Notes: generated by a model not told the origin, from the sequence alone. A stretch of DNA of 38,243 bases from Candidatus Methanofastidiosia archaeon (GCA_012799835.1 JAAZKM010000073.1:1-38243), one strand, 5' to 3'. Counted from the stretch's first letter, positions 9,181 through 17,832 are shown. Program-made: numbers and translations.

Positions 9181-10332
9181 TCACACCCTTTTTAATACTT
9201 TTTCAATTCTATCCATCGCTTCAGAGAGATCGCCTTGTGGGACGTCAGCAAATGAAAATCTTACATATCCGTCCCAATCCTTTCCAAATGAGATTCCTGG
9301 CACACACAACACTTTAGCGACCTTTAATAAAAATTTTGCAAATCCCAATGAATCCATTCTAAAAGGAGAGATATCTGAAAATGCATAATATGCGCCCTCT
9401 GGAAAATTTGAATGAAGCCCAATCTCATTTAATCTTTTGACAACGAAGTCCCTTCTCTTTTTGTATTCTTCAGTTGTGGCCCTAACAAAATTTAAAGATG
9501 TTTCATCACTTACTGCCTTTAGTGCAGCAACTTGAATGAATTCAGGTGCACTTACAACTAGGCTGTTATGCACAGGTAAAATACTATTGATTATGTCCTC
9601 AGTTGAGTGCATGTATCCTATCCTCCAACCTGTCATTGAATAAGACTTTGAAAATCCAGACAACGTAATGATATTCTCTTTTCCATATTTTGCAATACTT
9701 TCATGCTTTTTTTCAAAAACTATGTAATCGTATATCTCATCTGATATCACAAGAAAATCTTGATTTGCAGCCATCCGTTGAAGTTTCCTTAGCTGTCTTC
9801 CATCATAGACTTTACCTGTCGGATTGTTTGGCACGTTAATCATTATAGCTTTTGTTTTATCATCCGTCAAATCCTCAATTGCTTCAATGTCAAGAGAGAA
9901 ATCCCCCTGCCTACAAGGGATTTCAATAACTTCTGCCCCCACAAACTCCCCCATTATTCTGAAAAAAGGGTGCGAGGGGGTAGGTATAATGACCTTGTCC
10001 CCTTTTTCTGCATAACTAAGGAGAGATATTGATATACCTTCACTCACTCCAACAGTAACTAGTATCTCTTCAGGCGTTGCATCAATTTTGTTGTAATCTG
10101 CCATCTTTCTTGCTAAAGCGACCCTTAACTCTTCAATACCTCGTGAAAGGGTGTATTTAGTGTGCCCTTCATCAAGGGCTCTTTTTGCAGCATTAATTAC
10201 TGGAAGCGGCGTCTTAAAAACAGGTTTTCCTTGGCCCATATTGATTAGGCCTTCAACTTTTTTAGCCAGCTCATTCATTTCTTCTATACCAGATAATCTG
10301 ATTTTAGAAACTCCTGAAGCAACTTTTACCAT
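9181..10332 (-). CDS. PLP-dependent aminotransferase, class I/II (aspartate type)
   Basis: The 383-residue enzyme is a fold-type I aminotransferase. The PLP-binding lysine is Lys229 in SGFSKSYSMTGWRIGY. Asn170 in NVPNNPTG and Asp198 with Tyr201 in SDEIYDY are the usual cofactor contacts, and a C-terminal Arg in GYVRFSF is the expected carboxylate binder. Archaeal relatives are annotated as aspartate or aromatic aminotransferases; exact specificity is not clear. It diverges from argC, and a TTAAATATG box about 27 nt before the ATG indicates a leaderless transcript. The pairing with argC-argB hints at amino acid metabolism, but it is not the class III ArgD type. Confidence 0.93.
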   Translation of the reverse strand: MVKVASGVSKIRLSGIEEMNELAKKVEGLINMGQGKPVFKTPLPVINAAKRALDEGHTKYTLSRGIEELRVALARKMADYNKIDATPEEILVTVGVSEGISISLLSYAEKGDKVIIPTPSHPFFRIMGEFVGAEVIEIPCRQGDFSLDIEAIEDLTDDKTKAIMINVPNNPTGKVYDGRQLRKLQRMAANQDFLVISDEIYDYIVFEKKHESIAKYGKENIITLSGFSKSYSMTGWRIGYMHSTEDIINSILPVHNSLVVSAPEFIQVAALKAVSDETSLNFVRATTEEYKKRRDFVVKRLNEIGLHSNFPEGAYYAFSDISPFRMDSLGFAKFLLKVAKVLCVPGISFGKDWDGYVRFSFADVPQGDLSEAMDRIEKVLKRV

Positions 10333-10406
10333 ACTTTTTAATTGGTAAAAATCATATTTAATAATTTCGGTATAACCTTAAAAATGGATTGAGCTTAGTT
10401 TTAATC

Positions 10407-11447
10407 ATGATAGCAAGTGTTATTGGAGCTACAGGATATACTGGCGGGGAATTATTGAGATTGCTCATAAATCACAATAAAATTGAAATTGGAACACTCA
10501 CTTCAGAAAGTTATGCCGGCAAAATAGTTTCGGAACTGCACCCCAATCTTAATGGATTGATTGACAAAAACTTTGTAGATTTAAACATAAACGAGGTAAT
10601 AGAAACATCTGATGTAATCTTTGCCGCGTTGCCACATGGTGCATCAAATGAAATCATATCAAAAATTTATTCTATAAATGATGATGTTAAATTGATAGAT
10701 CTAAGCGGCGACTTTAGATTCGATGATTTAACAGTTTATGAGGAATGGTATAAAATTAAACATGCAAATCCTGAATTAAATAAAAAAGCCGTCTTTGGGC
10801 TTCCGGAATTATACAAAGATAGGATAAAAAAGGCAAAGTTAATTGCCAATCCAGGATGCTATCCAACAAGTGCTATTTTAGGAACAGCTCCACTCTTAAA
10901 AAATAAGCTCGTAAAACATGACATAATTGTGGATTCAAAGTCAGGTGTTTCAGGTGCCGGAAAAAAGTTGACCAACAACACACACTTTCCTGAAGCCAAT
11001 GAGAATTTTTCAGCATATGGCATAGCTAATCATAGACATTCGCCTGAGATACAGCAAGAGATGGAAAAACTATATGGGAACAAGGTAAATCTATCGTTTA
11101 CTCCCCATCTTGTGCCAATTAACAGGGGAATCCTCACTACAATCTATATGACTTATAACAAATTTGTTGAAACAAATGAAGTAATTTCACTCTACCGTGA
11201 ATTCTTCAAAGACTGCCCCTTTGTTAGAGTCTTGGATGAAGGCAAATTCCCTCAAACCAAAGCTGTTTTAGGTTCCAATTACTGTGATATCGGTATTAAA
11301 TCTGACAAAAGGACCGGCAGGGTAATAGTAATTTCAGCAATTGATAATCTTGTAAAAGGGGCTTCAGGCCAAGCTATACAGAATATGAATCTTATGATGG
11401 GTTTTGATGAGAAAGAAGGGCTTAAAGTTGTTCCACTATATCCGTGA
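10407..11447 (+). CDS. argC: N-acetyl-gamma-glutamyl-phosphate reductase
   Basis: ArgC reduces N-acetylglutamyl phosphate to the semialdehyde with NADPH in arginine synthesis. The 346-residue protein starts with the Rossmann motif VIGATGYTGGELLRLL. The catalytic Cys151 is in IANPGCYPTSA, with SGVSGAGKK after it and the C-terminal NLVKGASGQAIQNMN. A TTG at 10389 would add six residues; I chose the ATG that puts the glycine motif at the normal distance. The LysY enzyme of the LysW route is very similar. With an ArgB-like partner and no LysW or LysX in view, arginine is favoured. Confidence 0.93.
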   Translation: MIASVIGATGYTGGELLRLLINHNKIEIGTLTSESYAGKIVSELHPNLNGLIDKNFVDLNINEVIETSDVIFAALPHGASNEIISKIYSINDDVKLIDLSGDFRFDDLTVYEEWYKIKHANPELNKKAVFGLPELYKDRIKKAKLIANPGCYPTSAILGTAPLLKNKLVKHDIIVDSKSGVSGAGKKLTNNTHFPEANENFSAYGIANHRHSPEIQQEMEKLYGNKVNLSFTPHLVPINRGILTTIYMTYNKFVETNEVISLYREFFKDCPFVRVLDEGKFPQTKAVLGSNYCDIGIKSDKRTGRVIVISAIDNLVKGASGQAIQNMNLMMGFDEKEGLKVVPLYP

Positions 11448-11456
11448 GGTGTGATG

Positions 11457-12296
11457 ATGTTTGATGATCTTTACAATAATTTAAGCGATATAAAAGAACT
11501 GAAGAATAAACTTGTCGTAATCAAATACGGCGGTCATGCAATGAAGAATGAAGAACTAAAAAAGGCATTTGCCAAAGACATATCGTTAATCAAATCACTT
11601 GGCGCAACACCAGTAATCGTCCATGGCGGTGGCCCTGAAATAACTTCAATGCTTGATAAACTTGGGATTAAATCTGAATTCTATAAAGGGCTTAGAATAA
11701 CTGAAAAGGATACAATGAAAGTTGTTGAAATGGTTCTTCATGGCGTAGTCAATAGAGAGCTTGTCACATTAATAAACAATGAAGGGGAATATGCAGTTGG
11801 CATTTCAGGAAGGGACGGCAGTTTGGTAAAGGCATCTAAAAAGATTATTGATGATGTTGATCTTGGTTTTGTTGGAGATATTAATTGTGTCAATACTTGG
11901 CTACTATGGACTTTAATTGATGAAGGATACATACCGATTGTTTCCCCGATAGGTGAAGGAGAAAATGGAGCATATAACGTAAATGCTGATGAATTTGCTT
12001 ATTCTATTGCGGCGGCAATGGGCGCTGAAAAATTACTACTAATTACTGACGTTGATGGCATTTACCTTGATCCAAATGACCCCTCAACTAGGATACCACT
12101 TTTAAATGAAATAGATGCCAATGAGATGTTACAAACTGGGAAAATATCTGGTGGAATGATTCCAAAAGTACTTTCATCTATTTTGGCGTTAAAAGAGGGT
12201 GTCGGGGAAGTGCATGTAATCAACGGTAAATCAAAACACGTCATTCTTCAAGCTTTAATTAATCCTCAGAGCTGTGGCACAAGAATCGTCTTATGA
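11457..12296 (+). CDS. argB: Acetylglutamate kinase
   Basis: ArgB phosphorylates N-acetylglutamate, the step before ArgC. The amino acid kinase fold shows LVVIKYGGHAM, the substrate loop VIVHGGGPEI, YKGLRITEKDTMKVVEM, AVGISGRDG, and the ATP-site LLLITDVDG followed by GGMIPK. Stacked GTG, ATG, ATG codons occur at 11451-11459. The perfect ribosome binding site GAGGTG (11446-11451) is best spaced for the last, giving 279 residues. The gap after argC is 9 nt, so they form one operon. The last 6 bases overlap the end of dph6 on the other strand. Confidence 0.94.
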   Translation: MFDDLYNNLSDIKELKNKLVVIKYGGHAMKNEELKKAFAKDISLIKSLGATPVIVHGGGPEITSMLDKLGIKSEFYKGLRITEKDTMKVVEMVLHGVVNRELVTLINNEGEYAVGISGRDGSLVKASKKIIDDVDLGFVGDINCVNTWLLWTLIDEGYIPIVSPIGEGENGAYNVNADEFAYSIAAAMGAEKLLLITDVDGIYLDPNDPSTRIPLLNEIDANEMLQTGKISGGMIPKVLSSILALKEGVGEVHVINGKSKHVILQALINPQSCGTRIVL

Positions 12297-12977
12297 TTTG
12301 CTTTCAAAAACAATTGAGTCTATCAAGAGGACTCCATTTAAATTTTTTATTATTTTCTTGGACTTTTCTATTATCAACTTCTTTTTGAATGTTGGCGCAT
12401 CAATAACAAAAGTTTCATACTCGCCACCTTCACCCGCTATATGGACCCCATATTTTTTATTCTGAACTACTAATTTTTCTAGTATGTCCCTGTCAATAAT
12501 TTTTCCAAGAAAAGACTCATCAAGTCCGAGTGCGGAAGTAGAAACTATAACTACCTTAAACCCTTCCTCAATAAGTGACTCCATGTGTTTTTTAGAATCT
12601 GTTTTCCAAAGCGGCGTGAGATGTAATAATCCATTGCGGTCTGCAATTTTTTGTATTCGTTCTCTTTGATAATTTGATTCGATTACACCTGTTACTATCC
12701 CATCAATTTCCTTATTTTTTACCAACTCACTAATAATACTCTCTAACTCTGAAACTTCCTTTTCCTTTTCACCCTTCACTTTTTTTCTTATGAGTGGGAT
12801 CCCCATGGCTTCAGCTTGAAAAGAAGTAAATGATATATTGGGAACATGAAACATATAGGAATCCTCTCTTTCTGGCTCTAAGGACAACAATAAAACAACT
12901 TCATGGCCTTCTTTTATTGCAAGATAAGCTGCATAAACGGAATCCTTCCCACCAGAAAATAAGGATAATAATCTCAT
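12291..12977 (-). CDS. dph6: Diphthine--ammonia ligase
   Basis: Dph6 performs the last step of diphthamide formation on EF2, an ATP-driven amidation of diphthine. The 228-residue protein is an N-type ATP pyrophosphatase, with the PP-loop LFSGGKDSVYAAYLA at the N-terminus, the family motif EDSYMFHVPN, and the late AGEGGEYETFVIDAPTF. An in-frame ATG six codons upstream (12995) exists. The ATG used here sits 26 nt from a TATA-like box and has no ribosome binding site, as other leaderless genes do. Dph2, which starts diphthamide synthesis, is about 7 kb away at 19865. No Dph5 is seen. Confidence 0.94.
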   Translation of the reverse strand: MRLLSLFSGGKDSVYAAYLAIKEGHEVVLLLSLEPEREDSYMFHVPNISFTSFQAEAMGIPLIRKKVKGEKEKEVSELESIISELVKNKEIDGIVTGVIESNYQRERIQKIADRNGLLHLTPLWKTDSKKHMESLIEEGFKVVIVSTSALGLDESFLGKIIDRDILEKLVVQNKKYGVHIAGEGGEYETFVIDAPTFKKKLIIEKSKKIIKNLNGVLLIDSIVFESKS

Positions 12978-12999
12978 AAATCCAAATAACTTCAAAAAA

Positions 13000-13009
13000 C
13001 TTAAATACT
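13000..13009. promoter_or_regulatory. Shared back-to-back TATA box of dph6 and the DUF4350/helical gene
   Basis: CTTAAATACT reads TATTTAAG on the other strand. Its centre is about 26 nt from the dph6 ATG on one side and about 25 nt from the 13029 ATG on the other. Only 51 bases separate the two start codons, neither has a ribosome binding site, and no second TATA-like box is visible. Confidence 0.6.
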
Positions 13010-13028
13010 TTCTGTCGAATTAAAATTC

Positions 13029-14501
13029 ATGAAGAAGATTATTAGTTTTTCAGTATTTAGTATTATTGTTTTTTCTTTATTCTCTCCCTTTATGCTTGCA
13101 GAAACTCAAAATATTTTGATTTATGGAGAAAGCCTTGGAAAGATAGAAAATTCGATTAAAACTAATTACAATATCTCTAAAATGCAAAAGATACCACAGG
13201 ATCTTTCAAATTATGGTGCTGTTGTGATAGTTATCCCAAAGACCGGGATATCAACTGAAGAAATACCTAAACTAATTAGTTTTGTAGATTCAGGAGGGTC
13301 CTTGGTTATAGTTGCTGAAGATTTCACTGAAGCAGCTTCAATCTCCCACATTAATAGATTACTATCTTCATTTAAAGTTGAGATAAATATAGATAGGGTA
13401 TATGATGATACAAGCTTTTCTAGTTTCAACACACGTGTTCTAATCAAGGGCGATGATAATTATCCTCCATCAAAAGGCGTTTCTAATATCCTCTATGTCA
13501 GCGGCTCTAGCCTCAAAGGAAGATTTGACGGTGAATTAAAGAGTAATAATACCTCTTATTCAAAAAATTATGATGAATTTGAAACTTACAAAAAAGGCAG
13601 TAAGCCTCCTGTTTCAGGCTATATCAAACATGGAAATGGAATGATTATACTCGTAGGGGACAAATCCCTTTTTGAGGATGCATATGTAGTTCATGAAGAC
13701 AATGCCCTTTTTGCAATGAATCTATTTGATTTTTCAATGGGGCGATATAATCTTATTGAGAATAGACTCCGATACAAAGAGAACTATGATGAAGAAATTA
13801 AATCATTTTTACCATATTTTGATTCCATGAAGAGTAATGGGTTTTCTGTAATCAAACCCACTGAAACTAACAGGATTAATTCATTAATAGAGCAATCACA
13901 GAACAGCTATTCTTTTGGACTCTACAGGGAAGCCTTTACAACTCTTTCCCAAGCCGCAACTCTTTTCAAATCTCAACTTGACGCTTTGAACAAGGGATTC
14001 AATGACAAACTAGAGAAAGGGAAAAATTTAGAAGATCAGGCAAGGATTAAGGGTATTCCTGTTCCTGATGAGGCTATATTCAATGAAGGAGTCTATTATC
14101 TAACACAAGCTGAAAAAGAATCCAATCTTATTAAAAGAGTTGAATTAATCGATAAAGCAATAGATATACTTGAAAAATTTGGCCAAGGGGACATGCAAAG
14201 AGTCAAGATTGAAATTGATACAGCAGATAGCAAACTAAAGGAAGCAAAGAAAACCTTATTTTATGAAAATGATGTTCGGAAAGCAGATGAGCTTTTAACT
14301 GAAGCTAGAAAACTTTACAATAGAGAGGAGTATTCGGATGCATTTTCAAAAGCCCAAGAATCTCAAAAATATTCTAACAGGGCTATCGAAAAATACAATA
14401 TATTTAAAATCATAATCGGTCTTGGACTATTATTAGGTGCATTACTACTTATGATTATATCAAAGAGGATTTTGTCATGGAAAGCAAAAAAGAAAGGATA
14501 G
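13029..14501 (+). CDS. Exported DUF4350-like and helical-repeat protein with C-terminal membrane anchor
   Basis: I do not know a named family for the whole protein. Its 490 residues show a signal peptide (1-25). A Rossmann-like DUF4350/GATase-like domain follows to about residue 235, with YGAVVIVIPKTG, LISFVDSGGSLVIVAEDF and HGNGMIILVGD. A charged helical region (about 275-460), rich in Ala, Glu and Lys, looks like TPR-type or coiled-coil helices. One membrane helix (about 463-480) is followed by a basic tail, so most of the protein lies outside the membrane. Its last 25 bases overlap the SpoIIM-type gene, so the two are translated together. It resembles the 7871-8728 protein in architecture but has the extra helical domain. 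Confidence 0.75.
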   Translation: MKKIISFSVFSIIVFSLFSPFMLAETQNILIYGESLGKIENSIKTNYNISKMQKIPQDLSNYGAVVIVIPKTGISTEEIPKLISFVDSGGSLVIVAEDFTEAASISHINRLLSSFKVEINIDRVYDDTSFSSFNTRVLIKGDDNYPPSKGVSNILYVSGSSLKGRFDGELKSNNTSYSKNYDEFETYKKGSKPPVSGYIKHGNGMIILVGDKSLFEDAYVVHEDNALFAMNLFDFSMGRYNLIENRLRYKENYDEEIKSFLPYFDSMKSNGFSVIKPTETNRINSLIEQSQNSYSFGLYREAFTTLSQAATLFKSQLDALNKGFNDKLEKGKNLEDQARIKGIPVPDEAIFNEGVYYLTQAEKESNLIKRVELIDKAIDILEKFGQGDMQRVKIEIDTADSKLKEAKKTLFYENDVRKADELLTEARKLYNREEYSDAFSKAQESQKYSNRAIEKYNIFKIIIGLGLLLGALLLMIISKRILSWKAKKKG

Positions 14502-15115
14502 CTTCATACTATAAAAACGAAGTGTTTTCGACAATTAAAGAAAATAAAAACTTGATCTTATTTTCTATAGTGCTATTTCTTTTATCGTCCATATCTGGTT
14601 TTTATATATTCAAAGTTTTTTTTAGTAGCAATCCAGAAGTATTTGATTCAATTATACAAGGATTTGCTGACATGCTTGGACCTTTGAAGGAAAGAACCTC
14701 ATTTGAATTATTTCTCACTATTTTTTATGTAAACAGTAGAACTTCATTTTTGATAATGATACTCGGTATTTTTATTGGATTGTTTCCCTTCTTGTCGTTA
14801 TGGCTAAACGGCACTATACTAGGACTTCTTTATGGTAAATTTATGGTAGAGGGGGAGTCCCCTATTGTTTTTTTAATTGGCATTCTTCCACATGGAATAA
14901 TTGAGGTTCCAGCTATAGCAATTGCAGCTTCGCAGGGATTTAGGATAGGAAAGGAAGTCATATTTCCCCCTCAAGGCAAGTCTAGGTCTGAATCTTTAAG
15001 AATTAATCTTAAGAAAGGAATTAAACTTTTTGCAATAATACTCCCACTATTATTAATTGCGGCATTTATCGAAGTATATGTATCGGCACAACTTTTCAAT
15101 GTTAGCAGAATTTAA
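14477..15115 (+). CDS. SpoIIM/DUF95 family integral membrane protein
   Basis: The 212-residue protein has about five membrane helices and the family's hallmark LPHGIIEVPAIAIAASQGFRIG at about residue 137. In spore-forming bacteria SpoIIM helps peptidoglycan degradation during engulfment. Archaea lack spores and this wall, so here the role must be a broader membrane one. The gene overlaps the end of the exported DUF4350-like gene by 25 bases, suggesting the two products work together in the membrane. The ATG used starts with a short charged cytoplasmic segment (MESKKERIA). Confidence 0.88.
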   Translation: MESKKERIASYYKNEVFSTIKENKNLILFSIVLFLLSSISGFYIFKVFFSSNPEVFDSIIQGFADMLGPLKERTSFELFLTIFYVNSRTSFLIMILGIFIGLFPFLSLWLNGTILGLLYGKFMVEGESPIVFLIGILPHGIIEVPAIAIAASQGFRIGKEVIFPPQGKSRSESLRINLKKGIKLFAIILPLLLIAAFIEVYVSAQLFNVSRI

Positions 15116-15175
15116 TGATTTTATTATTAAAATTATAAAGGAAATTCTTTTAAAGGACATGATTAAATTCTCTTT

Positions 15176-15454
15176 ATGGACAACAAAGATGAATTCTTTG
15201 AAAAAGACGAGAAATACGAGAGTGCAGGGGCTGAAAAACCTTTTGATTTAATCCACAATAACATTGGCGAGCCTGTCAGCATAGTCCTAAAAGATGGAAG
15301 AAAAATTGAGGGCATCCTAGCAGGTTACGATTTAGAGTTAAACTTAGTTATGGAAAATGTCAAGATCCTTAGAGGGGAAGATATGAAGGGAATGCCCCTA
15401 ATAATAGTCAGGAGAAACAATATTCTTGCAATCGGGGATCATGTTTTGACCTGA
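15176..15454 (+). CDS. Sm-like archaeal protein, divergent paralogue
   Basis: The 92-residue protein has an Sm fold (about 22-92) with Sm1 (VSIVLKDGRKIEGILAGYDLELNLVMENV) and Sm2 (VRRNNILAIGD). Sm-like proteins form rings that bind U-rich RNA. It has an acidic, probably flexible N-terminal extension of about 20 residues that the canonical SmAP at 24796 lacks. A CTTTTAAAGG box lies about 25 nt before the ATG, so it is probably leaderless. The preceding SpoIIM-type gene ends 60 bases upstream. The 3' end abuts the dUTPase gene on the other strand. Confidence 0.92.
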   Translation: MDNKDEFFEKDEKYESAGAEKPFDLIHNNIGEPVSIVLKDGRKIEGILAGYDLELNLVMENVKILRGEDMKGMPLIIVRRNNILAIGDHVLT

Positions 15455-15964
15455 TTATATATTTTCTTTTTGGAATATCCCTTTATATAAAGAGTCATCT
15501 GTCGCTGTTCGCATAAAAACCAATTGAAGCACCCTGGCATCCTTGAAAATTTTTATGCCTTTTTCATTATGGACTAAAAGCAATGATTCACTTCTTCCAC
15601 TATAGCCCCTATCCCACACTGCTGTTCCAACATTTGCCCCACACCTCAATAGAGTTGAACGGGGCCTACCTAGGGCAATGATATTTGGCGGGATATTAAC
15701 TATTTCATTGTATACTATCTTATATGGGCCTTTTTTTAGAAAAATAGAATCATTGACATAATCTATTTTTTTTGTTTCAGAAATAATTCTTTTTTGATTG
15801 CTAAAGTCAACAGCACCATCAGAAGCAATAAGATGGATCTCTTTTACACTCATATCAAAACCGTTAGGAGTGATTTGAGTATCTAGATCAATATAGTTCT
15901 GAACAAGATTATTCTTTAATATAAGTTCCCTAATCTCATTTCCAGTAAGAACACAACTTTCCAT
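15455..15964 (-). CDS. dut: Archaeal dUTPase (dCTP deaminase-fold family)
   Basis: The enzyme belongs to the dCTP deaminase/dUTPase superfamily. The 169-residue chain has QITPNGFDMSV near the N-terminus, GRPRSTLLRCGANV, and AVWDRGYSGRSESLL. The Asp in VWDRGY is the dUTPase catalytic residue. The Glu that deaminases carry ten residues after this Asp (TLE) is replaced by Leu here. I infer dUTP hydrolysis to dUMP, not deamination. The role is to keep uracil out of DNA. It diverges from taw2 with only 25 bases between the ATGs. Confidence 0.85.
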   Translation of the reverse strand: MESCVLTGNEIRELILKNNLVQNYIDLDTQITPNGFDMSVKEIHLIASDGAVDFSNQKRIISETKKIDYVNDSIFLKKGPYKIVYNEIVNIPPNIIALGRPRSTLLRCGANVGTAVWDRGYSGRSESLLLVHNEKGIKIFKDARVLQLVFMRTATDDSLYKGIFQKENI

Positions 15965-15989
15965 ACCTACTCTTAATTGAAAACCTTTT

Positions 15990-16838
15990 ATGTATTTTGG
16001 CCATAAGCATTTTGTGGAAGATAAAAGGATAAAAAAACTAAGAGAACAATTAAAATCTAAGATATCCAGCGAAGACGTACAAAAGATAATGAAAAGCTAT
16101 GAGCGACTTGGGGACATCATAATTGTGTCCATACCAAAGGAGTATGAAATACTGAAAGAGTTCATTGGAAATTGCTTCTTTGAAAGCTTTGAATGTCAGA
16201 CTGTTTTAGAAAAGGGATTTGTCTCTGGGGAATTTAGAGTTCCGTATTATGCCAAATTAGCAGGGGATGGATTTGTAACAATCCATAAGGAAAACGGAAT
16301 TTATTATAAAATAGATCTTTCCAAAGTAATGTTTTCCTCAGGAAACATCGCTGAAAGAATAAGAATGGCTCATGTTTCTTCCCCAGATGAAGTCATAATT
16401 GACATGTTTTCAGGGATCGGATACTTTACATTACCCCTTGCAAAATACGGGAAGGCAATTGTTTGGGCTTTAGAAAAAAATCCCAACAGCTATAATCTAC
16501 TCCTAGAAAATATTAATCTAAATTTGTTAGGCGGCAGAGTTGTTCCAATCAACACCGATTGTCTTGACTTTAATCCTGACTTTAAAGCAGATAGAATTAT
16601 TATGGGATATTTCTCCCATGAAGAGAAATTTCTTTTAAAGGCCTTAGATATGATTAAAGATGGAGGAGTAATTCACTACCACAATACTATTACAGAAAAA
16701 TTGGAGCCACATTTCAAAAAAGATATAGAAAAAGTCATAGCAAAAAAAGGAAAAAAATTGGAATCAATTTATTATAAAAAAATTAAAAAATATTCTCCCG
16801 GGATATGGCATGTGGTTTTTGATTTTAAAGTAATTTAA
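15990..16838 (+). CDS. taw2: tRNA(Phe) wyosine aminocarboxypropyl transferase (Taw2)
   Basis: Taw2/TYW2 moves the aminocarboxypropyl group of S-adenosylmethionine to 4-demethylwyosine at position 37 of tRNA-Phe. The 282-residue protein is of Trm5/TYW2 class, with SAM motif IIDMFSGIGYFTLPLA at about residue 132. The later DRIIMGYFSHEEKFL followed by GGVIHYHNT is the Taw2 form; Trm5 methyltransferases have an Asn-Leu-Pro motif in place of MGY. The N-terminal RNA-binding part is present but short. The ATG is 25 bases from the divergent dut start. Taw1 and Trm5 are not in the window. Confidence 0.88.
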   Translation: MYFGHKHFVEDKRIKKLREQLKSKISSEDVQKIMKSYERLGDIIIVSIPKEYEILKEFIGNCFFESFECQTVLEKGFVSGEFRVPYYAKLAGDGFVTIHKENGIYYKIDLSKVMFSSGNIAERIRMAHVSSPDEVIIDMFSGIGYFTLPLAKYGKAIVWALEKNPNSYNLLLENINLNLLGGRVVPINTDCLDFNPDFKADRIIMGYFSHEEKFLLKALDMIKDGGVIHYHNTITEKLEPHFKKDIEKVIAKKGKKLESIYYKKIKKYSPGIWHVVFDFKVI

Positions 16839-17128
16839 TAGATTTTTCCCCTCATTAGGTCATCAGGCGGCTTAGGATAAATTTGCCTTTCTTGTGCAAC
16901 TCTAGCCTTTTTGATCATTTCAAGGATTATTTTCTTCTCTTTTTTTAATTTTCGTTCTTTTCTATCCAACAATAATATCAATAATCCAAAGATAAAAAGA
17001 ACAATAGTAACGCCTGAAAGTGTTAGAAGCATCATTTGATTGCCAATTAAACTAAAGTATATAGAAAAATAACTACCCATTATAAGGCTTAAACCCATTA
17101 TTGATAATCCAATTATTCTTTTGATCAT
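16835..17128 (-). CDS. Small two-helix membrane protein, unknown
   Basis: I do not recognise this 97-residue protein. It has two hydrophobic segments (about 4-28 and 33-54) and a strongly basic tail (RKERKLKKEKK) that should lie in the cytoplasm. A GGAG 6 nt before the ATG supports translation. Its last 4 bases overlap the end of taw2. It diverges from the zinc-finger gene, with a 146-base promoter region between them. Confidence 0.65.
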   Translation of the reverse strand: MIKRIIGLSIMGLSLIMGSYFSIYFSLIGNQMMLLTLSGVTIVLFIFGLLILLLDRKERKLKKEKKIILEMIKKARVAQERQIYPKPPDDLMRGKIY

Positions 17129-17246
17129 TGGGCGTCTCCAATCATGCCATATTTATTTAAAAGTTTTTATAATTTATGGTAAAAACGAATATGTTCTTTT
17201 AAAATAAAAAGCATGATTTTTGAACTTTCTATTATTCCGAAAACTA

Positions 17247-17259
17247 TTTTAAATATAAA
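17247..17259 (+). promoter_or_regulatory. TATA box deciding the GTG start of the zinc-finger gene
   Basis: TTTTAAATATAAA is centred about 22-25 nt before GTG 17275, with no ribosome binding site between. This argues for a leaderless GTG start. It begins the four-gene run ending with dph2. Confidence 0.5.
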
Positions 17260-17274
17260 GTTTTCATAAAAAAT

Positions 17275-17832
17275 GTGTGTAAGCATACAGAATTTGAAGT
17301 ACTTAAAAAAAGGGGAAGACAGGAACTAAGAAAATGCAATACCTGCGGGGAAGTTTTTCAAACAGTCGTTGATAAAGAGGTACCTATTAGGATAACTGCT
17401 GTTATTTCTTATTTTGAAAATTCTAAAAAAATAATGCTTGATACTGTGGAAAATAAAACATTTCGAGTTGGAGAATTAGTGGATGTCAACAAGAAAAAAT
17501 ACTTTGTGAATCATATTGATGCCAAGAGAAAAGGGGATTTGGCCATGGCCAAAGATATACATACCCTTTACTTAATACCGGAGGATATTCCAACGGTACT
17601 TAAAATTACCTTAAAGATGGAAAATGGCCATCTTTCGTTTAGAGCATTTTCTGATAGGGAAGAAATTTTTTCTAAAGGGGACAATATTACTTTAGAAGGA
17701 TATGACATGACTGTAGAAAAGATACTGGCTTCAAATGGATATAAACCATCTGCTCAAGCATCTGAAATAAGAAGGATTTATTGCTCATTGTCTACTAAAC
17801 GTGGAAGGAGTCTTAATGTCGATAAAAGATGA
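17275..17832 (+). CDS. HVO_0476-type zinc finger protein
   Basis: The 185-residue protein matches the archaeal HVO_0476 zinc-finger family, whose function is unknown. The zinc site is Cys2 with His4 and the pair Cys21-x-x-Cys24 (KCNTCGEVF); the usual first CPxC pair is reduced. The rest is beta-rich with two similar halves (for example FRVGELVDVNKKKYFVNHID). It starts with GTG. The gene overlaps the next by 17 bases. The conserved neighbours are protein repair, radical SAM and diphthamide genes. Confidence 0.8.
   Translation: MCKHTEFEVLKKRGRQELRKCNTCGEVFQTVVDKEVPIRITAVISYFENSKKIMLDTVENKTFRVGELVDVNKKKYFVNHIDAKRKGDLAMAKDIHTLYLIPEDIPTVLKITLKMENGHLSFRAFSDREEIFSKGDNITLEGYDMTVEKILASNGYKPSAQASEIRRIYCSLSTKRGRSLNVDKR

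Noticed and set aside
10407-12296. LysY-LysZ of LysW-dependent lysine synthesis
   Set aside because: No LysW or LysX is adjacent, and the ArgB motifs around the substrate loop look like acetylglutamate kinase. Dual function cannot be excluded.
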